DNA of 64,000 nucleotides, taken from NCBI RefSeq assembly GCF_000524195.1, contig NW_020170408.1, positions 158,584 through 222,583 on the forward strand, given 5' to 3'. Position 1 is the stretch's first letter. The number at the start of each line of letters is the position of its first letter. The position numbers and the translations under genes are program-made. Below are positions 50,301 to 60,700 of this stretch, one piece after another. Source of the stretch: Echinococcus granulosus (Eukaryota; Platyhelminthes; Cestoda; Cyclophyllidea; Taeniidae). The notes under the pieces are model-generated. The model searched no databases. It saw nothing but the letters and a program-made list of their open reading frames with translations, and was not told where the DNA came from.

Positions 50301-51965
50301 CGGCTGAAAGTTAATGGCACCTCATAACCCTCCATTTGGAGGCATGGAATAGCCTTGAATTTGTTTCACAACCAATAGCCTGTCAAGATTTTTCACCAGT
50401 GACCCAGCTTTCAGATTCCTCTACCCTAAATCGACACAAACTAAGTCCATGCTTACCCTGTTGGAACTACCTCATGCCACCGTCTCGATGAAGTCGGTTA
50501 AAGGTGGGACAGTCTAGGGGAAACTTACTGCCGAGCAGAGTTTTGTGCTACCGGGAGACAAAGGCCGCCTTTTGAATAGGTAGAGCTCCCGAATTAGAAA
50601 ACTAGACAAGCAAATGAAATAGCTAGAGTTTTACCCTTGCCTTCTTTCCTTTCCTTTCCGCCCTTCCTTCCCGCCTTCTAGGTTCATACCTTGGTAAACC
50701 AAAAGCTCAACACACAAACACACACAAGCATCCCTATTTGTTTATCGTTAATCCTGAAAAGCGACATCATTGTCATTTGTTGGCCTCTGCAAGTGTCATT
50801 CACATCGCTGTCAGTAACAGTCTTGTACGACAACCGATGGTTGCTAACAGTCACAGAGGCAGCACGGTTGATTAATCTCCTTCCACAATGAGGGCTGTTG
50901 ATGTTGACCGCCATGATTTTCTCGCTCTCTTTTCCTCTCCTTTCCCCTTCCACCTCTCTTGTAGAGAAAAGCATGCTGAAAAAGGGCGAGAGAGGAGGAG
51001 GAAGGGAGTGGCAGAGGGGGAGAGAGGTGACTGTGGAGATCAGCATGCTGTGTTGACTCTGACCGCGTAATCACAGTTGTGCCGCCACTTTTTGATCAAG
51101 GGCAGGTAGATCCATTAAAACCAAATTAAGACGGTAAAACGGCCGTAAGATGTGGTTAATTTAAACAAAAATTCGGTCACCGCTTAAAGAAACAACTTTT
51201 TTGAATGAAGTTGAGATTGCCGAAACCGAAGGGCAAATTTTTAGTAACGGCTGGAAAAATATCAAATTTCTTGACTTAATTTAATGCTGAAAGTTAAATA
51301 AGAATTTGTTTTTATTAGGTGAGACGCCGATAGGCGCATATTTTCAATTTGGAGTGTAGCTAGTAAACAAATTTGCCATTTGACGGACCAATTGACTACA
51401 TTTTTGTCCACTTTGTTGGGGCAAATTTTGTGAAAAATCCCACCTGGAGCCCCTATAGACCTAAAACTAGGCGGCCAGAAGGCAACACCGAATGACCTTT
51501 GACATCAAAGAATCTTGAAGGCATATTCAGGTGGATTTGACGGCTTGTCAGCTCTGTCAAGCCATGTTACCTCTCTAGTAGTTCATCATGCGAAATGCTC
51601 TCAAAGAGTCTGCCCCCCCCCCCCCACCCATCCCATCCTCCTCGCCTCAATCGGCCTCGTTAAATCCCTATTCGTTATTCGCACGTACTGAATTGCTCAT
51701 CACATTAGCCTGTACTAATACTTCTTGAATGACCCGAGTGACCTTTGACCTCGGATTGCTTTTTCACACTGTTTTAGGCAATGATGTTCTCTATGTCGGT
51801 GTGTCTGGACCAATTGTGCCCTGCGAGGAGGTGAATATAAAGCACCTCGGAGACAATCTCTTCAGCGTGCAGTACTCCGTCCGAGATCGTGGACGGCACT
51901 ACATAATGGTGAAGTGGGGTGAAACCCACATCCCCGGCAGTCCTTTCATCGTGGATGTGAAGTAA
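28313..51965 (+). CDS. Filamin, complete coding region (33 exons, 22 Ig repeats)
   Basis: Dimeric actin cross-linker and mechanosensing scaffold. Exons: 28313-28694, 28742-28854, 28945-29329, 30310-30428, 30504-30741, 30993-31193, 33650-33787, 33988-34124, 34413-34533, 34611-34804, 36532-36789, 36993-37338, 37702-38349, 38465-38638, 38715-39038, 39097-39245, 39323-39640, 40296-40485, 40756-41000, 41143-41178, 41336-41474, 41541-41810, 41879-42052, 42396-42554, 43632-43835, 44611-44892, 45098-45262, 45554-45744, 47431-47622, 48715-49006, 49301-49503, 49767-49968, 51778-51965. All are GT/AG and phase-compatible, total 7377 nt, 2458 residues plus stop. ATG 28313 is preferred: it follows a likely acceptor near 28289, while the in-frame ATG-like start at 28250 lies in the pyrimidine tract. 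Vertebrate filamins have about 2600-2700 residues and 24 repeats. Here 13 repeats precede the hinge and nine follow it. First AATAAA after the stop is at 53501. Confidence 0.95.
30310..41000 (+). CDS. Filamin exons 4-19: rod 1, Ig repeats 1-13
   Basis: Thirteen Ig-filamin repeats of roughly 90-105 residues, each typically opening with [12 protein letters not shown] and closing with an IPxSPF motif. Repeat 2 spans the 30742-30992 intron; repeat 3 ([20 protein letters not shown]) matches vertebrate repeat 3 (GRGLQPKGVRVKETADF); repeat 4 has [20 protein letters not shown]. Repeat 7 is longer, with a Pro-rich insert ([10 protein letters not shown]) and an Ala/Gln-rich linker ([14 protein letters not shown]) before repeat 8. 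Repeat 13 ends VSGGRFNQK in place of SPF. Exon 13 (648 nt) holds the most sequence in one exon. Two repeats fewer than the 15 of vertebrate rod 1. Confidence 0.93.
31194..33649 (+). other. Filamin intron 6 (2.5 kb)
   Basis: No extra filamin repeat fragment was found in any frame. It contains several short open frames without motifs and two CCAATCA copies near 32490 and 33499. Confidence 0.8.
34805..36531 (+). other. Filamin intron 10 (1.7 kb)
   Basis: GTAAGT donor and TATATCTTCAAG acceptor. No coding piece recognised. Notable for several CCAATCA/TGATTGG copies (35754, 36259, 36281, 36461). Confidence 0.8.
39741..39845 (+). CDS. Possible alternative 3' terminal exon of filamin
   Basis: Lies in intron 17 (39641-40295). 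It follows a clean acceptor (ctcctgtctttag, ending 39740) and stays open in the phase needed after exon 17 for 34 codons to TAG at 39843-39845. The peptide is Ser/Arg/Pro-rich and basic with a short Gln run ([14 protein letters not shown] then QQQQQEKT). ATTAAA occurs at 39987-39992, a plausible poly(A) signal. If used, the product would be about 1449 residues, stopping inside repeat 12 and lacking hinge, rod 2 and dimerisation repeat. An open stretch of this length in intron can arise by chance, so expression evidence is required. Confidence 0.3.
   Translation, partial: SPLTPPEVTSRSRPSTSKSRKRSIQPQQQQQEKT
41143..41474 (+). CDS. Filamin exons 20-21: hinge between repeats 13 and 14
   Basis: Exon 20 is 36 nt, phase 0 at both ends (residues 1561-1572, [12 protein letters not shown]). 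Exon 21 begins [14 protein letters not shown] and continues Thr/Ser/Tyr-rich to [16 protein letters not shown], where repeat 14 starts. There is no Ig-fold pattern in the first part, and position before the last nine repeats corresponds to vertebrate hinge 1 between repeats 15 and 16. Exon 20 could be skipped without shifting the frame. Confidence 0.85.
41541..51777 (+). CDS. Filamin exons 22-32: rod 2, Ig repeats 14-21 and linker
   Basis: Repeats 14, 16 and 18 have atypical or missing first strands, as in the vertebrate paired repeats 16, 18 and 20, and are followed by canonical repeats 15, 17 and 19 with [12 protein letters not shown] strands. Repeat 18 keeps [22 protein letters not shown], very close to vertebrate repeat 20 (VERITRxR..VGSHCDLSLKIP). 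Repeat 19 has [20 protein letters not shown] as in vertebrate repeat 21, the main integrin/migfilin-binding repeat. Repeat 21 has [14 protein letters not shown] as in repeat 23. Exon 32 holds a linker ([17 protein letters not shown]) like vertebrate hinge 2. Span includes introns. Confidence 0.93.
42555..43631 (+). other. Filamin intron 24 (1.1 kb)
   Basis: The block around 42990-43400 is less AT-rich than its flanks and may be an old repeat insertion. It carries the third palindrome (43508). No filamin-like coding seen. Confidence 0.6.
43508..43525. repeat. Palindrome CGTCACA-N4-TGTGACG
   Basis: Seven-bp arms and a GATA centre, same arm sequence as the site at 21364. Inside filamin intron 24. 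Confidence 0.7.
45745..48714 (+). other. Filamin introns 28 and 29 around exon 29
   Basis: Introns 45745-47430 and 47623-48714 flank exon 29 (47431-47622). Neither shows another coding exon. Several ATTGG/CCAAT copies lie at 47270-47335 and 48260-48390. Confidence 0.7.
49969..51777 (+). other. Last filamin intron (1.8 kb)
   Basis: Between exon 32 (GTATGT donor) and the terminal exon (CACTGTTTTAG acceptor). Contains purine/pyrimidine-rich patches near 50900-51040 and a run of 13 C near 51613-51625. No coding piece recognised. Confidence 0.75.
51778..51965 (+). CDS. Filamin terminal exon: C-terminal dimerisation repeat
   Basis: Encodes most of repeat 22, starting [12 protein letters not shown] and [20 protein letters not shown], and ending [18 protein letters not shown] then TAA. 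This matches vertebrate repeat 24 (GPRTPCEEILVKHVG, VKWGDEHIPGSPYRV), the repeat through which filamin monomers dimerise. Confidence 0.96.
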
Positions 51966-54900
51966 TTGGAGGGGACCAATCACTGGATGCCACCTCTCCT
52001 CAGATTATCAAACTTCTCGCCTTATTCTCTCCTCCCTTTGTTTCTTCGTGTGGATCTTCGCGGATCTCTTCAACTACTTGGCTTTTTGAGACCACTGAAA
52101 TATGCATGTGCTTTAAAAGTAACTTACTCGTACCCGCCTTCCCCTCCCCCACCCCAAAAAAGGCGGGGCCGGAGGGTAGGGGTGGGTCTGGGGGGAATGC
52201 GACCTCACCCAATCACAGTTGTGCCTTGCATCTCTAATCGAAAGCCCCTCTTTGTGCGCTAACACAGACACCAAGTCCTCCCATTTCTTCCTCCACCCTT
52301 TCTCCCTCCCCCTCCGCCCTATTATCCTTGTCTCTCTCCGCTCGCAAGCAATTTTTTGGTTCTCTTTTTGTTGTCTTTTTACCTCCTCCTCTACTTTTTT
52401 TTGGTCTAGCCGTAATTTTGAAGTTGCTACGAAATTAATTTACACACACCAAGCGGGTAGTTATTGCTGCCCAAATAATGGGGTTGAATACCTCTTCTGA
52501 GGTGGTAAAAGGTGGCTGATGCTATCGAGGGTATCAGGGAGGGGCAAAAGTCCGATCAGGGCAGTGTTGCGTGATGACCTCTGATTATATGACCGATTAG
52601 ATCGTTTATTATTTTTGGTTCTGGGAGGGCGGAGGAGCCATTGCGAATCATTTGTCTGGCTTATTAGGCTACACGGATTAGGGGAAGACATTTAGATATT
52701 TAATAGGGAAAAAAAACTAGTAGACCAGTTGATTCTTCAGTCAGATTGTCCCTCGACCCCTCGAAGGGACACTAAATAGGATAAGTAAATCATAGAGAGG
52801 ATTTTTAAAAGGTAAATGGAGATCCACTGCTTCATGAAAAAGGCACTGACTAATTAGGTGGAGCCTCTCTCTGGCTCCACCCCCCCGATAAACTGACCTA
52901 CTGAGCTTAATGTGAGCAAAAGGTTGCATTGAAGTTCGGATGGTTTTCATCATTCATCAAGGGACTCCCAAATGAGTACATCGTTAATCGCCCGACTTCC
53001 AGTTTGAACTTCCCTCCCGTCGAGTGTGGGCGAGATGAAAGTTTTGTCACTCCCATTCCGCCATCCCCCTCCTCCGAGCCAGGATTTATCAATTGTTAGA
53101 CAAGTATGTGCAATTGCTTGGCATGTTGGGAAGTCACCACGATGTCCAGCCTGAGTGACGTGAAAGACTTGGCTTTCTGGTAGAAGGAAACTTACCCAGA
53201 GTCTTAACAACTTCTTCAGGACAAAATAGATGGATTCTCTTCTTACTTTTTTGTCTAAAAATGTGTACATTATAATATTTTGAAGTTTTCCGCCTTCTCT
53301 TTTGCTTCCCTTCCAGATAGACTGCTGAGTCGCCGTGGTCTACCCTTTCAGCAAAAGCCAGTACGGCTGTTTATGCTGGCCTGTAGTCTAGTGGTAGAAC
53401 TGGCGCTCCACCGGTGGACCTTGTTACGATTTGGGGGCGAAAAGCGCTACTTTCTGTATCATCACTTCCGACTTTTTTAAGTAAACGAATTAAGCAAAAA
53501 AATAAATTTCCTGATATTCTAAAATCTCATATATAGCCACATCTTCTTCCTTGAATGCCTCGACAACAAATATCGCCCCACCAGGGTTAATGACATGGTT
53601 CGAGGTGAAGGTGGCGACAATGAGAGGACAAGTTTGAGGCAGGCTTGACTTCACCGCTCCTTAATCAAGTCATTCTGACTAATATTGAAGGTTTTTTAGA
53701 AATTTTTGGGACATTTTGACATAAATGTGCCTTTTCTTGCCACAAAGCACTCATCAACAGAGGTGACACGTTGTGTCAAGTGAGCAGCAATTGACCTCAA
53801 TTGTAAACCGAGGCCATTTGCCAAAAAAAAAAATTAAATACATTTTACTCTCAAAATTTGTGTTTTATCAATAATCCTTTATTGATGTCCGATATGATTT
53901 ATAATAAAATATTTGCAAAGTGGCTGAATACACATAAGTAGCAACCCCTGCTTGTATTTTACCGAAACCTTAGCCTTTTTCCCTCAAAATAGGTTTGCTA
54001 AAACAGAAAAGCAGCAACTTCTTAAAAAAACTGCTAAAGTTAAATTTCTTTTCTGCATTTTGAGATATGTCTTTCAGCGGGCAACGTCAAGGCGATCCAC
54101 TCTTTAACTAACCTCTCTCACCTGTCAAATGTCAAGGGCATCATGTCACTGCCAAACAACTTTGCTTGGCTTCTCCTCTCCTTTGAGAACAAGGAACTCT
54201 CCGGTGTCTCATCTTGCCAGGAAAAAGGATTACAAGGTGTAGCGTCGATTGTTGACATTTGCAGGGCCTTGACACCACACTCAACTCGGAGGCCATGGCG
54301 ATGGGGCCATCACCCATCCCTCCAAATAATTTTTTTTCCTTCTTACCCTTTGGTGAAGTGAGAACTACAAAGTAATATAATAAAAAAATTGCTTGCTTGG
54401 AGAAGGAAAAGTATTGAATGTACGGGCAGAGTTTTATTTGCCTCGATCAAGGGTTTTAGTAATTTTTAGTGGGGTTATTCCGGCCTAAAAAGGCGGAGCC
54501 TGGACATAAATCAATCCGGAAGGCATCCATATTTTGGCCTTTTCTTTAAGGCCTGAAAAAAAGGTGGGGGAAATAAAGATGTAGACGTTTCTTTTAACAA
54601 TCGGCTGTGTATCTACTTCTCTCGCCCCACCCTTTCTTCCTCCCGCCAGGAGAGGTTAGGTCTTGACTCCCCCACCCTCCTTGCACCGGTCGGTTGGATG
54701 TCCTCTCTTCCGCTCTACAATCCCCAACCGGAAGCAGACGCTTCTTTTCCAAAGAGCAGTTAGGACGGTGATAATACAAATTGGAGAGGGAGTCCTCCCC
54801 AGTCGTATGGTTAATGGTCCAGGCGTCACGTGTGCCACTACCTTAACTACCTCAGCTGCACCGGGTGACAAGGCAGCAAAAGGAAGACAAAGCCTTCTTT

Positions 54901-57705
54901 ATTCAGTCGAAAACAGTTTACGTCAGCTTACGTGTTACGTATACGCGATGCAAAAAAAATGGTCAAACTTCCAAAGGAAGGTTAATGCAACACCTTAGCT
55001 ACATCTAATAATTATGATGGACTCACACGCAGTTATTCGCACGAGAAATTGGGGGGCGGGGGGGGGGAAACAATCAAGCGTAGTGATTTTTTGGTGTCAC
55101 ATGGCTGCCTTTGCCTGATTAATCAACTACCTCTAGGAATTGCCAATCATGGGTGAAGACGAGGGAGAAATCTCTCACATACACACAGCCTTTGGCAGAA
55201 CTCCGCCCCTTCCCTAATCCGCTATGCAGGATGAAGTAGTTTTTCCCTCCCTCAGTAATATTTGCAGAGGATATGGGGATAGAATTTTTTCACTCCTCTC
55301 CCTCCCCACACCCTTGCCCTCATGAGCAAATTAAAAAAAACTTAACAATCACCAATACCAAGGGGACAGAAAGGTAGCATTTCAGACGTCTGGGCAGCTG
55401 CTATCCCCAATACCACCGCCACAAGGTCTTTGAGATATGCGGGGGAGGGGTATAAGGGCGGGAAAATGGCCAAAAAATGAGGTACAAGGTGAATTTTTTA
55501 CAAAATGAGAAGTGCATTTTGCCATGGTCTGCAGTTTGATTTATGACCACTTATAACTTCCTAAAGTGGTGCGTAGGTGACTACTGATAAGGAAATATGG
55601 GTACTATCACCCACACCCTTCTGGTAGCCCCTATAGCCGGTAACAGCTGGGTAGAAAAATATGTGCAATTCGTTTATACCTACCGGGGCGAAGTGTACGA
55701 CCTTCAGTATGCGTTCCTTTGCGGTTTCTTAACCATTAATTATCCCCCACCGAATCAGGAGAAACGTTTCCTTTTTAATTCATTTCCCTTCCTACTGCCA
55801 ACGCCTCAACAGGAACCGACATTTCAAACCTCTTTTCGAGTTTAATAAAACGGTTAATTTAGTTTTTAAAAAGTGGTGTTAATGAGACAACACAATGAAG
55901 ACATTTGTGTTTAAGGCGCTGAAGTTAACTAAGTAGTATTTGTGAGGACCTTTCTTTTTTAAAAAAACACGTTAAAAGTACAAATTTTAGTCGAACTATC
56001 ACTGAAGTTGTTTAAATATGCCACTAAAAAGAAAAGAAGCGTTTCTCTTATTTGCTTTTGGCGTTTTGATGGGCTGAATTTTGATTGGATGCTGAAAAGC
56101 GGCGCCTAATCCATGGTCTCGCAAATTAAGATGATTTAAAACAGCCACCTTTTTATGGTCTTTGTCAAGTTACCAGAAAAGGGTTTGGACTACCTTTGGT
56201 GAACCATGCTTAACTGAATTGACCTGTCAGTCTGCCAATGCCGTGTCATCGAACAAATCTCTTCCCCCCCCAATCAGGTGCTGTGGCCAACTCCTCTTCA
56301 ACACTGGAAGGAGGTGCGATAAGAGGCGATCCTATTATTTCTGACGGAGAAAATTTCAAAATAATTAGCAAATTTTGAAAGCAAATTTTTATCTTTCATT
56401 AGCTCGGAGGAGAATTTACTGATAAAAGCGAAGTAACTGGATCTTCACATGCCTCTCATTAGGGACAGATGATAGACAGTTAAGTGAAAAGACTGCCTAT
56501 CTGCATTTTTTTGTTCCATTTACCTACAGTACAAAAGCGCATCGTATATTCGGGAGGTTAGCCTGACATACTGAAATGTGTGTGATGGGAAAAAAGCCAA
56601 CCGTAGGCAAAAAATTATAGTATAGGATATTTCCCTCGGATGCTTTCGCTCTCCCATGTCCCGAAAACATCTCTTCGCCCCCAAAAGAGCGTGGATGTTC
56701 CGTCTTCTGCTCCTCGATATACCCGCAGCTGGTTTGTGTCCCACTGGAAGGGGATCGTAACCCTTAAAATATCCTCATGGTGTAATTTAGTTACTTCCCC
56801 CTGCCCACTCATCAGATTCGGGGTTTCGGTTTAATTGAACCGGATTCGCTTCACCGCTCTCGCCGGTGTAGCATCGTAAACCCTCTCTAAGAGGGCAAAG
56901 GTGGCTGACAACTTTGGAGGGACACAAAAAATGTGTGAAGGTTTGGAAATACCATCGAGGTAGTAATCAATACCACACCGACTGCGGGAGGCCCGTTGGA
57001 ATGTGATGTGGCCATTCTTTAGGGCCGCTCCCTTCTCTCCAAGATCACGCACCTTTGTTGCGGCAAATACACTTCCAGTTCTTTAATCAGACAGGGTCAA
57101 ATTCGTCGACTCTCGTATGGGTCAACAAGCCATTAAAAAGGTGCCCCCAAATTGTGGAAGATCATTACAACAAGCTGTTGCAAGAATTGAGACCTTCTTT
57201 TGCTAGTTAAACAAAATACTTAGTTAATTAACAGACGGAAGGACTAAAATGCCATAAATATGGACAGCACGTAATAATGTCATGGTAGTGACAGATCCAT
57301 CTAGATCGTTGAGTTGTGATTGGTTAATTAAAGGGCACAAAATACACACGGTTCTGCCGTCGATTATGTCCTATTCTTTGAACAAAAAAGGGCACCTCCT
57401 CTTCTGCCACATCGGAAATCTACCCTTTTCGTCCTCCATTAAGTGACAAGCTTGACAGGAACTGCCTTAAGATGCATAAGAGAATACTCAATTTTATACT
57501 TTCCTAATAAATTTGTCCTTTTTTCAAAAAAATGACAAACGAAGAGACAATTTGGTGTACAAATTATCTTTTTGAAGAATTGTCTTTTGTTGGGGTGGAA
57601 TGTGGAATTTCTTCTCCACTCCCCATCCGCGCTTCTGATTGGTGCATACATTGAGCCAATGAGAAATCGCCACGGAAAAGTACTCAACCAACTTCTCCAG
57701 CTCAA
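51966..57705. other. Filamin 3' UTR and intergenic region
   Basis: The first part should be filamin 3' UTR; AATAAA occurs at 53501-53506, about 1.5 kb after the stop, and I saw no nearer canonical signal. A tRNA-like element lies at 53378-53440. Open frames at 54663-54998 and 55597-55845 have no recognisable motif. The region carries pyrimidine-rich runs and poly-A stretches but no gene that I can support. Confidence 0.5.
53378..53440 (+). other. tRNA-like element, probably a tRNA-derived fragment
   Basis: TAGTCTAGTGG at 53384-53394 is an exact match to the Pol III A-box consensus TRGYNNARNGG and is followed by TAGAAC as in tRNA-Gly D arms. ACTGG/CCGGT at 53399-53415 can form a five-pair anticodon-like stem with a seven-base loop, but the loop lacks the invariant T at position 33. 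The expected B box (GWTCRANNC) is only faintly present (GTTACGATTT), and the acceptor stem does not close. So this is a decayed tRNA or the head of a SINE, not a working tRNA. Confidence 0.35.
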
Positions 57706-60700
57706 ATGAGCGAAGGTATTAATCATGCTATCAGTATGAAATCCGGTGTCGAGTTTGGAATACTACCACTACAGCCATCGTCCCGTGGTCGGAAGGTGCC
57801 GAATGAACCCTTACTCAACAATCAGGAGTGCATACCCGCAGGGAGTGGGTTTCAGGGTCACATTCATTTCGCAGAACTTACGAAAGATGTGCCACGACAA
57901 TCCATTTCCACAATTGCAGCATTAACAGCACTGGAGTTACGTGAGACAACAAGAGTCTCAACGACAACAACGCCACCGGTGAGCAACCCGTCTTCAGGCC
58001 TGGTGGCAGTGAATAAGTCCCCCCTCCCATCACATATGATCGCTTTGACGCCACAGACAGCACACTTTGCGGTGAATACAAACCCCATCGCCTCGGAGAT
58101 GTTGCGGCAACACAAATGGGAGACCTGTCGGAGGAAGTGGTTGATGTGAGTGCGTAGGGAGTATTTACTTTCTGGCCAGTCTCGTTTAGCCTGACTACGG
58201 CTGCGCGACGCAGTCATTTACTGATTTTGGAGAATATTAATCTTTGAGATATTAAAAACCCCACAAATTAGTGATATAAGTTTTCTTTGGAATTGCAATA
58301 ATGCAGGATATTTTAACAAGGGAATATAAGACGAGCCAAGAGAGAGAGGGAGGCAGAGACAGAGGCAGATGGGGGGAGAGGGAGGGAGTATTTCGGCTAG
58401 AGATTTACGCAGGTCTCACCCAAATTAAAAAGGCCACATGCATGAATGTTCACTTAAACAAAGACTGGTCGACTGTATAGAGTTTTTGTTTTTCTCTGCC
58501 TCCTCCCTCCCCCACTGGTGAATTTTTGGATAGACGCAACAGGTGGAGGCTGCAATGTATTTGGGACACTCCCATGAATTTTTCCCCCAAGGATGTACAG
58601 TTAAATAATTTTCTAAAAGAGAGATGATGAAAAAATCATTTTCTTTTAAGCCTATTGGATGATTTTTTGAGGGTGTATATGGATGTCCATGTCAAGAGCC
58701 CGTGAGTAATTATTAGACTGTCGCCTTGATAATTAGACCAAAATTAAGGAAGAATGTCATTTTATTTTCTTTTACAAATTAACTGATGTGTTGAAAATCT
58801 TACTAAATGAGAACAAAAAGGAACTTACAAACTTTTACTAAAAACCTTTTTTGCCTTCTTTAAGTCCACCAGAAGCGACTTTATCGAGGAGACCTATCCA
58901 AGTGACCTTAAAAATTGATTAATTATTTATTTCTTTCCCAGCAATATTTTTTAAAAGTTTCGTTGAATTATTTCTATATATTTCTGTTGTTTTAAACACA
59001 AATATGTCTGTTTTCTCGTCTGAAAATGTATATACCCCTGCTTAGGAATACAAGGCGGTCAACTTAAGTGGTGGAAAAAAACTCGAGTAAATTATTATTT
59101 CTCCCCCTTTATAAAAATTGCCTAATATTTTAATAAATAAAACAAAATGTAGGCCTTTTTAGGGCATTTGTTGGATGCATGAGATAGTCAAGTTGGTATT
59201 TAGCAGGTTTTAGTTCGAGGAACAGTTCCCTCCATTTTTTCTTACTTTAAAAGAGAAAACAAGCATCAGCAGGCCACAATTAAATGTCAAAGAATTAAAA
59301 ATTTGTATAACAACTCTTTTCTTTAGGTAAAAAAAGGCTTCTTAAATAGGCGGTACCGGGGACGGTGCTGAAACCAAACAGTGGGAGGTTCGCACTGCCT
59401 CTCCTTTTTGCAAAAAGTACGTAAAAGCTGGGAGGATGAAAATGGAAAGGGGATCGGTGGGTTTGGAATAGAGCAAAATTTAATGACCACCAACTGTCGG
59501 CATTGTGACCGTCTTTTTTACAACCCCAAAGTGAGTGGGCCATAGCCGGAGCCTTGGACCTCGGCAATCGAGTTGGGAGTGGGGGTGGGGGTGTCCCCAC
59601 CCTCCTCCTCCCCCCTCCAACATTCTGGTGGTATTTATTGCGGTGTTAGTCAAGGCCCGCACACTCACACACACACACACGGAAGAGGAGGAAAAAAGAG
59701 CAATAAAATTTGTTAAAATTTAATTGAGAGGCTTTTTACTTTTCTCTTTTTTTTCACCTTTTTTTATCGCTCCTCAATAAGAAGCGTGTCGTTCTTGAGA
59801 GGAAAAATAAGCGAGATAAATATAAAGCAGATATGTACTTAATGATTAAAAAAAAGATACAACTTGTAGTTTTAAATTTTTTTTTTGGCATAAAAAAATT
59901 GCCAATTTTTTGGTACCAGTTGTTAAAAAGTCAACATTTTGTCTTAATTTGAAAGCCCTCGAGGTCAGCAGCGCCTTCAAGAAACCAATCAGGTTTGTGC
60001 GATTTCTAGTGAAGTTGACTTAATTTTTCCCCGTACGAGGAATTTTTTTAAAAGTATATGCATCCACCTATTGTTATGCACTTTTAACCCCCTGTCTCCC
60101 TCGCCATGTCACGGAATGTGTCAGTCAAACTGAGTGGATGTAAGCGGAGCCGATTAAGTGGAGAGGCTTCAAAGTCTAGGCCTATAATAACAAAGGAAAT
60201 AAGCGTAGAGTGAAATCCTTACAAGGGCAGTTAGAGGACCCTAAATAACTTTGGTTAAGTGGCGGATCAAGCTAAACTGTCAATTTGGTCTTCACGTGAC
60301 AGGCTTTCAAGTCTGTCTGCTGTGTGGTTGCGGACAGACGGACTGGTTGATTTGTGAAGCGATTTGACATTCTTAATTTAGCGATGTGGTGACTCACTTA
60401 TCGAGTCATTGTTTGCCAGTCACAACATTGCATAAAATAATTTCTTTGGGCTTTTCCTCTGGAATGCTAAATAAAATATAAAAAAGGAAAATTGCATGAA
60501 TTTGGTTGGCTACCGTGGAGGGTCAACATCCTTCGCACGACCTCCTTTTGACCTGCCTGTGTCCGCACCAAATGTAGCGTCAACCAATGACACGGAGAAG
60601 CTCAAACAATTGCGGAAAATCAAATTTCTTTATTTTTTAAAGTATAAATTCTGGGCTAGTAAATGGGATCATCCCTCCCTTAATGCATTATTTCCACCTA

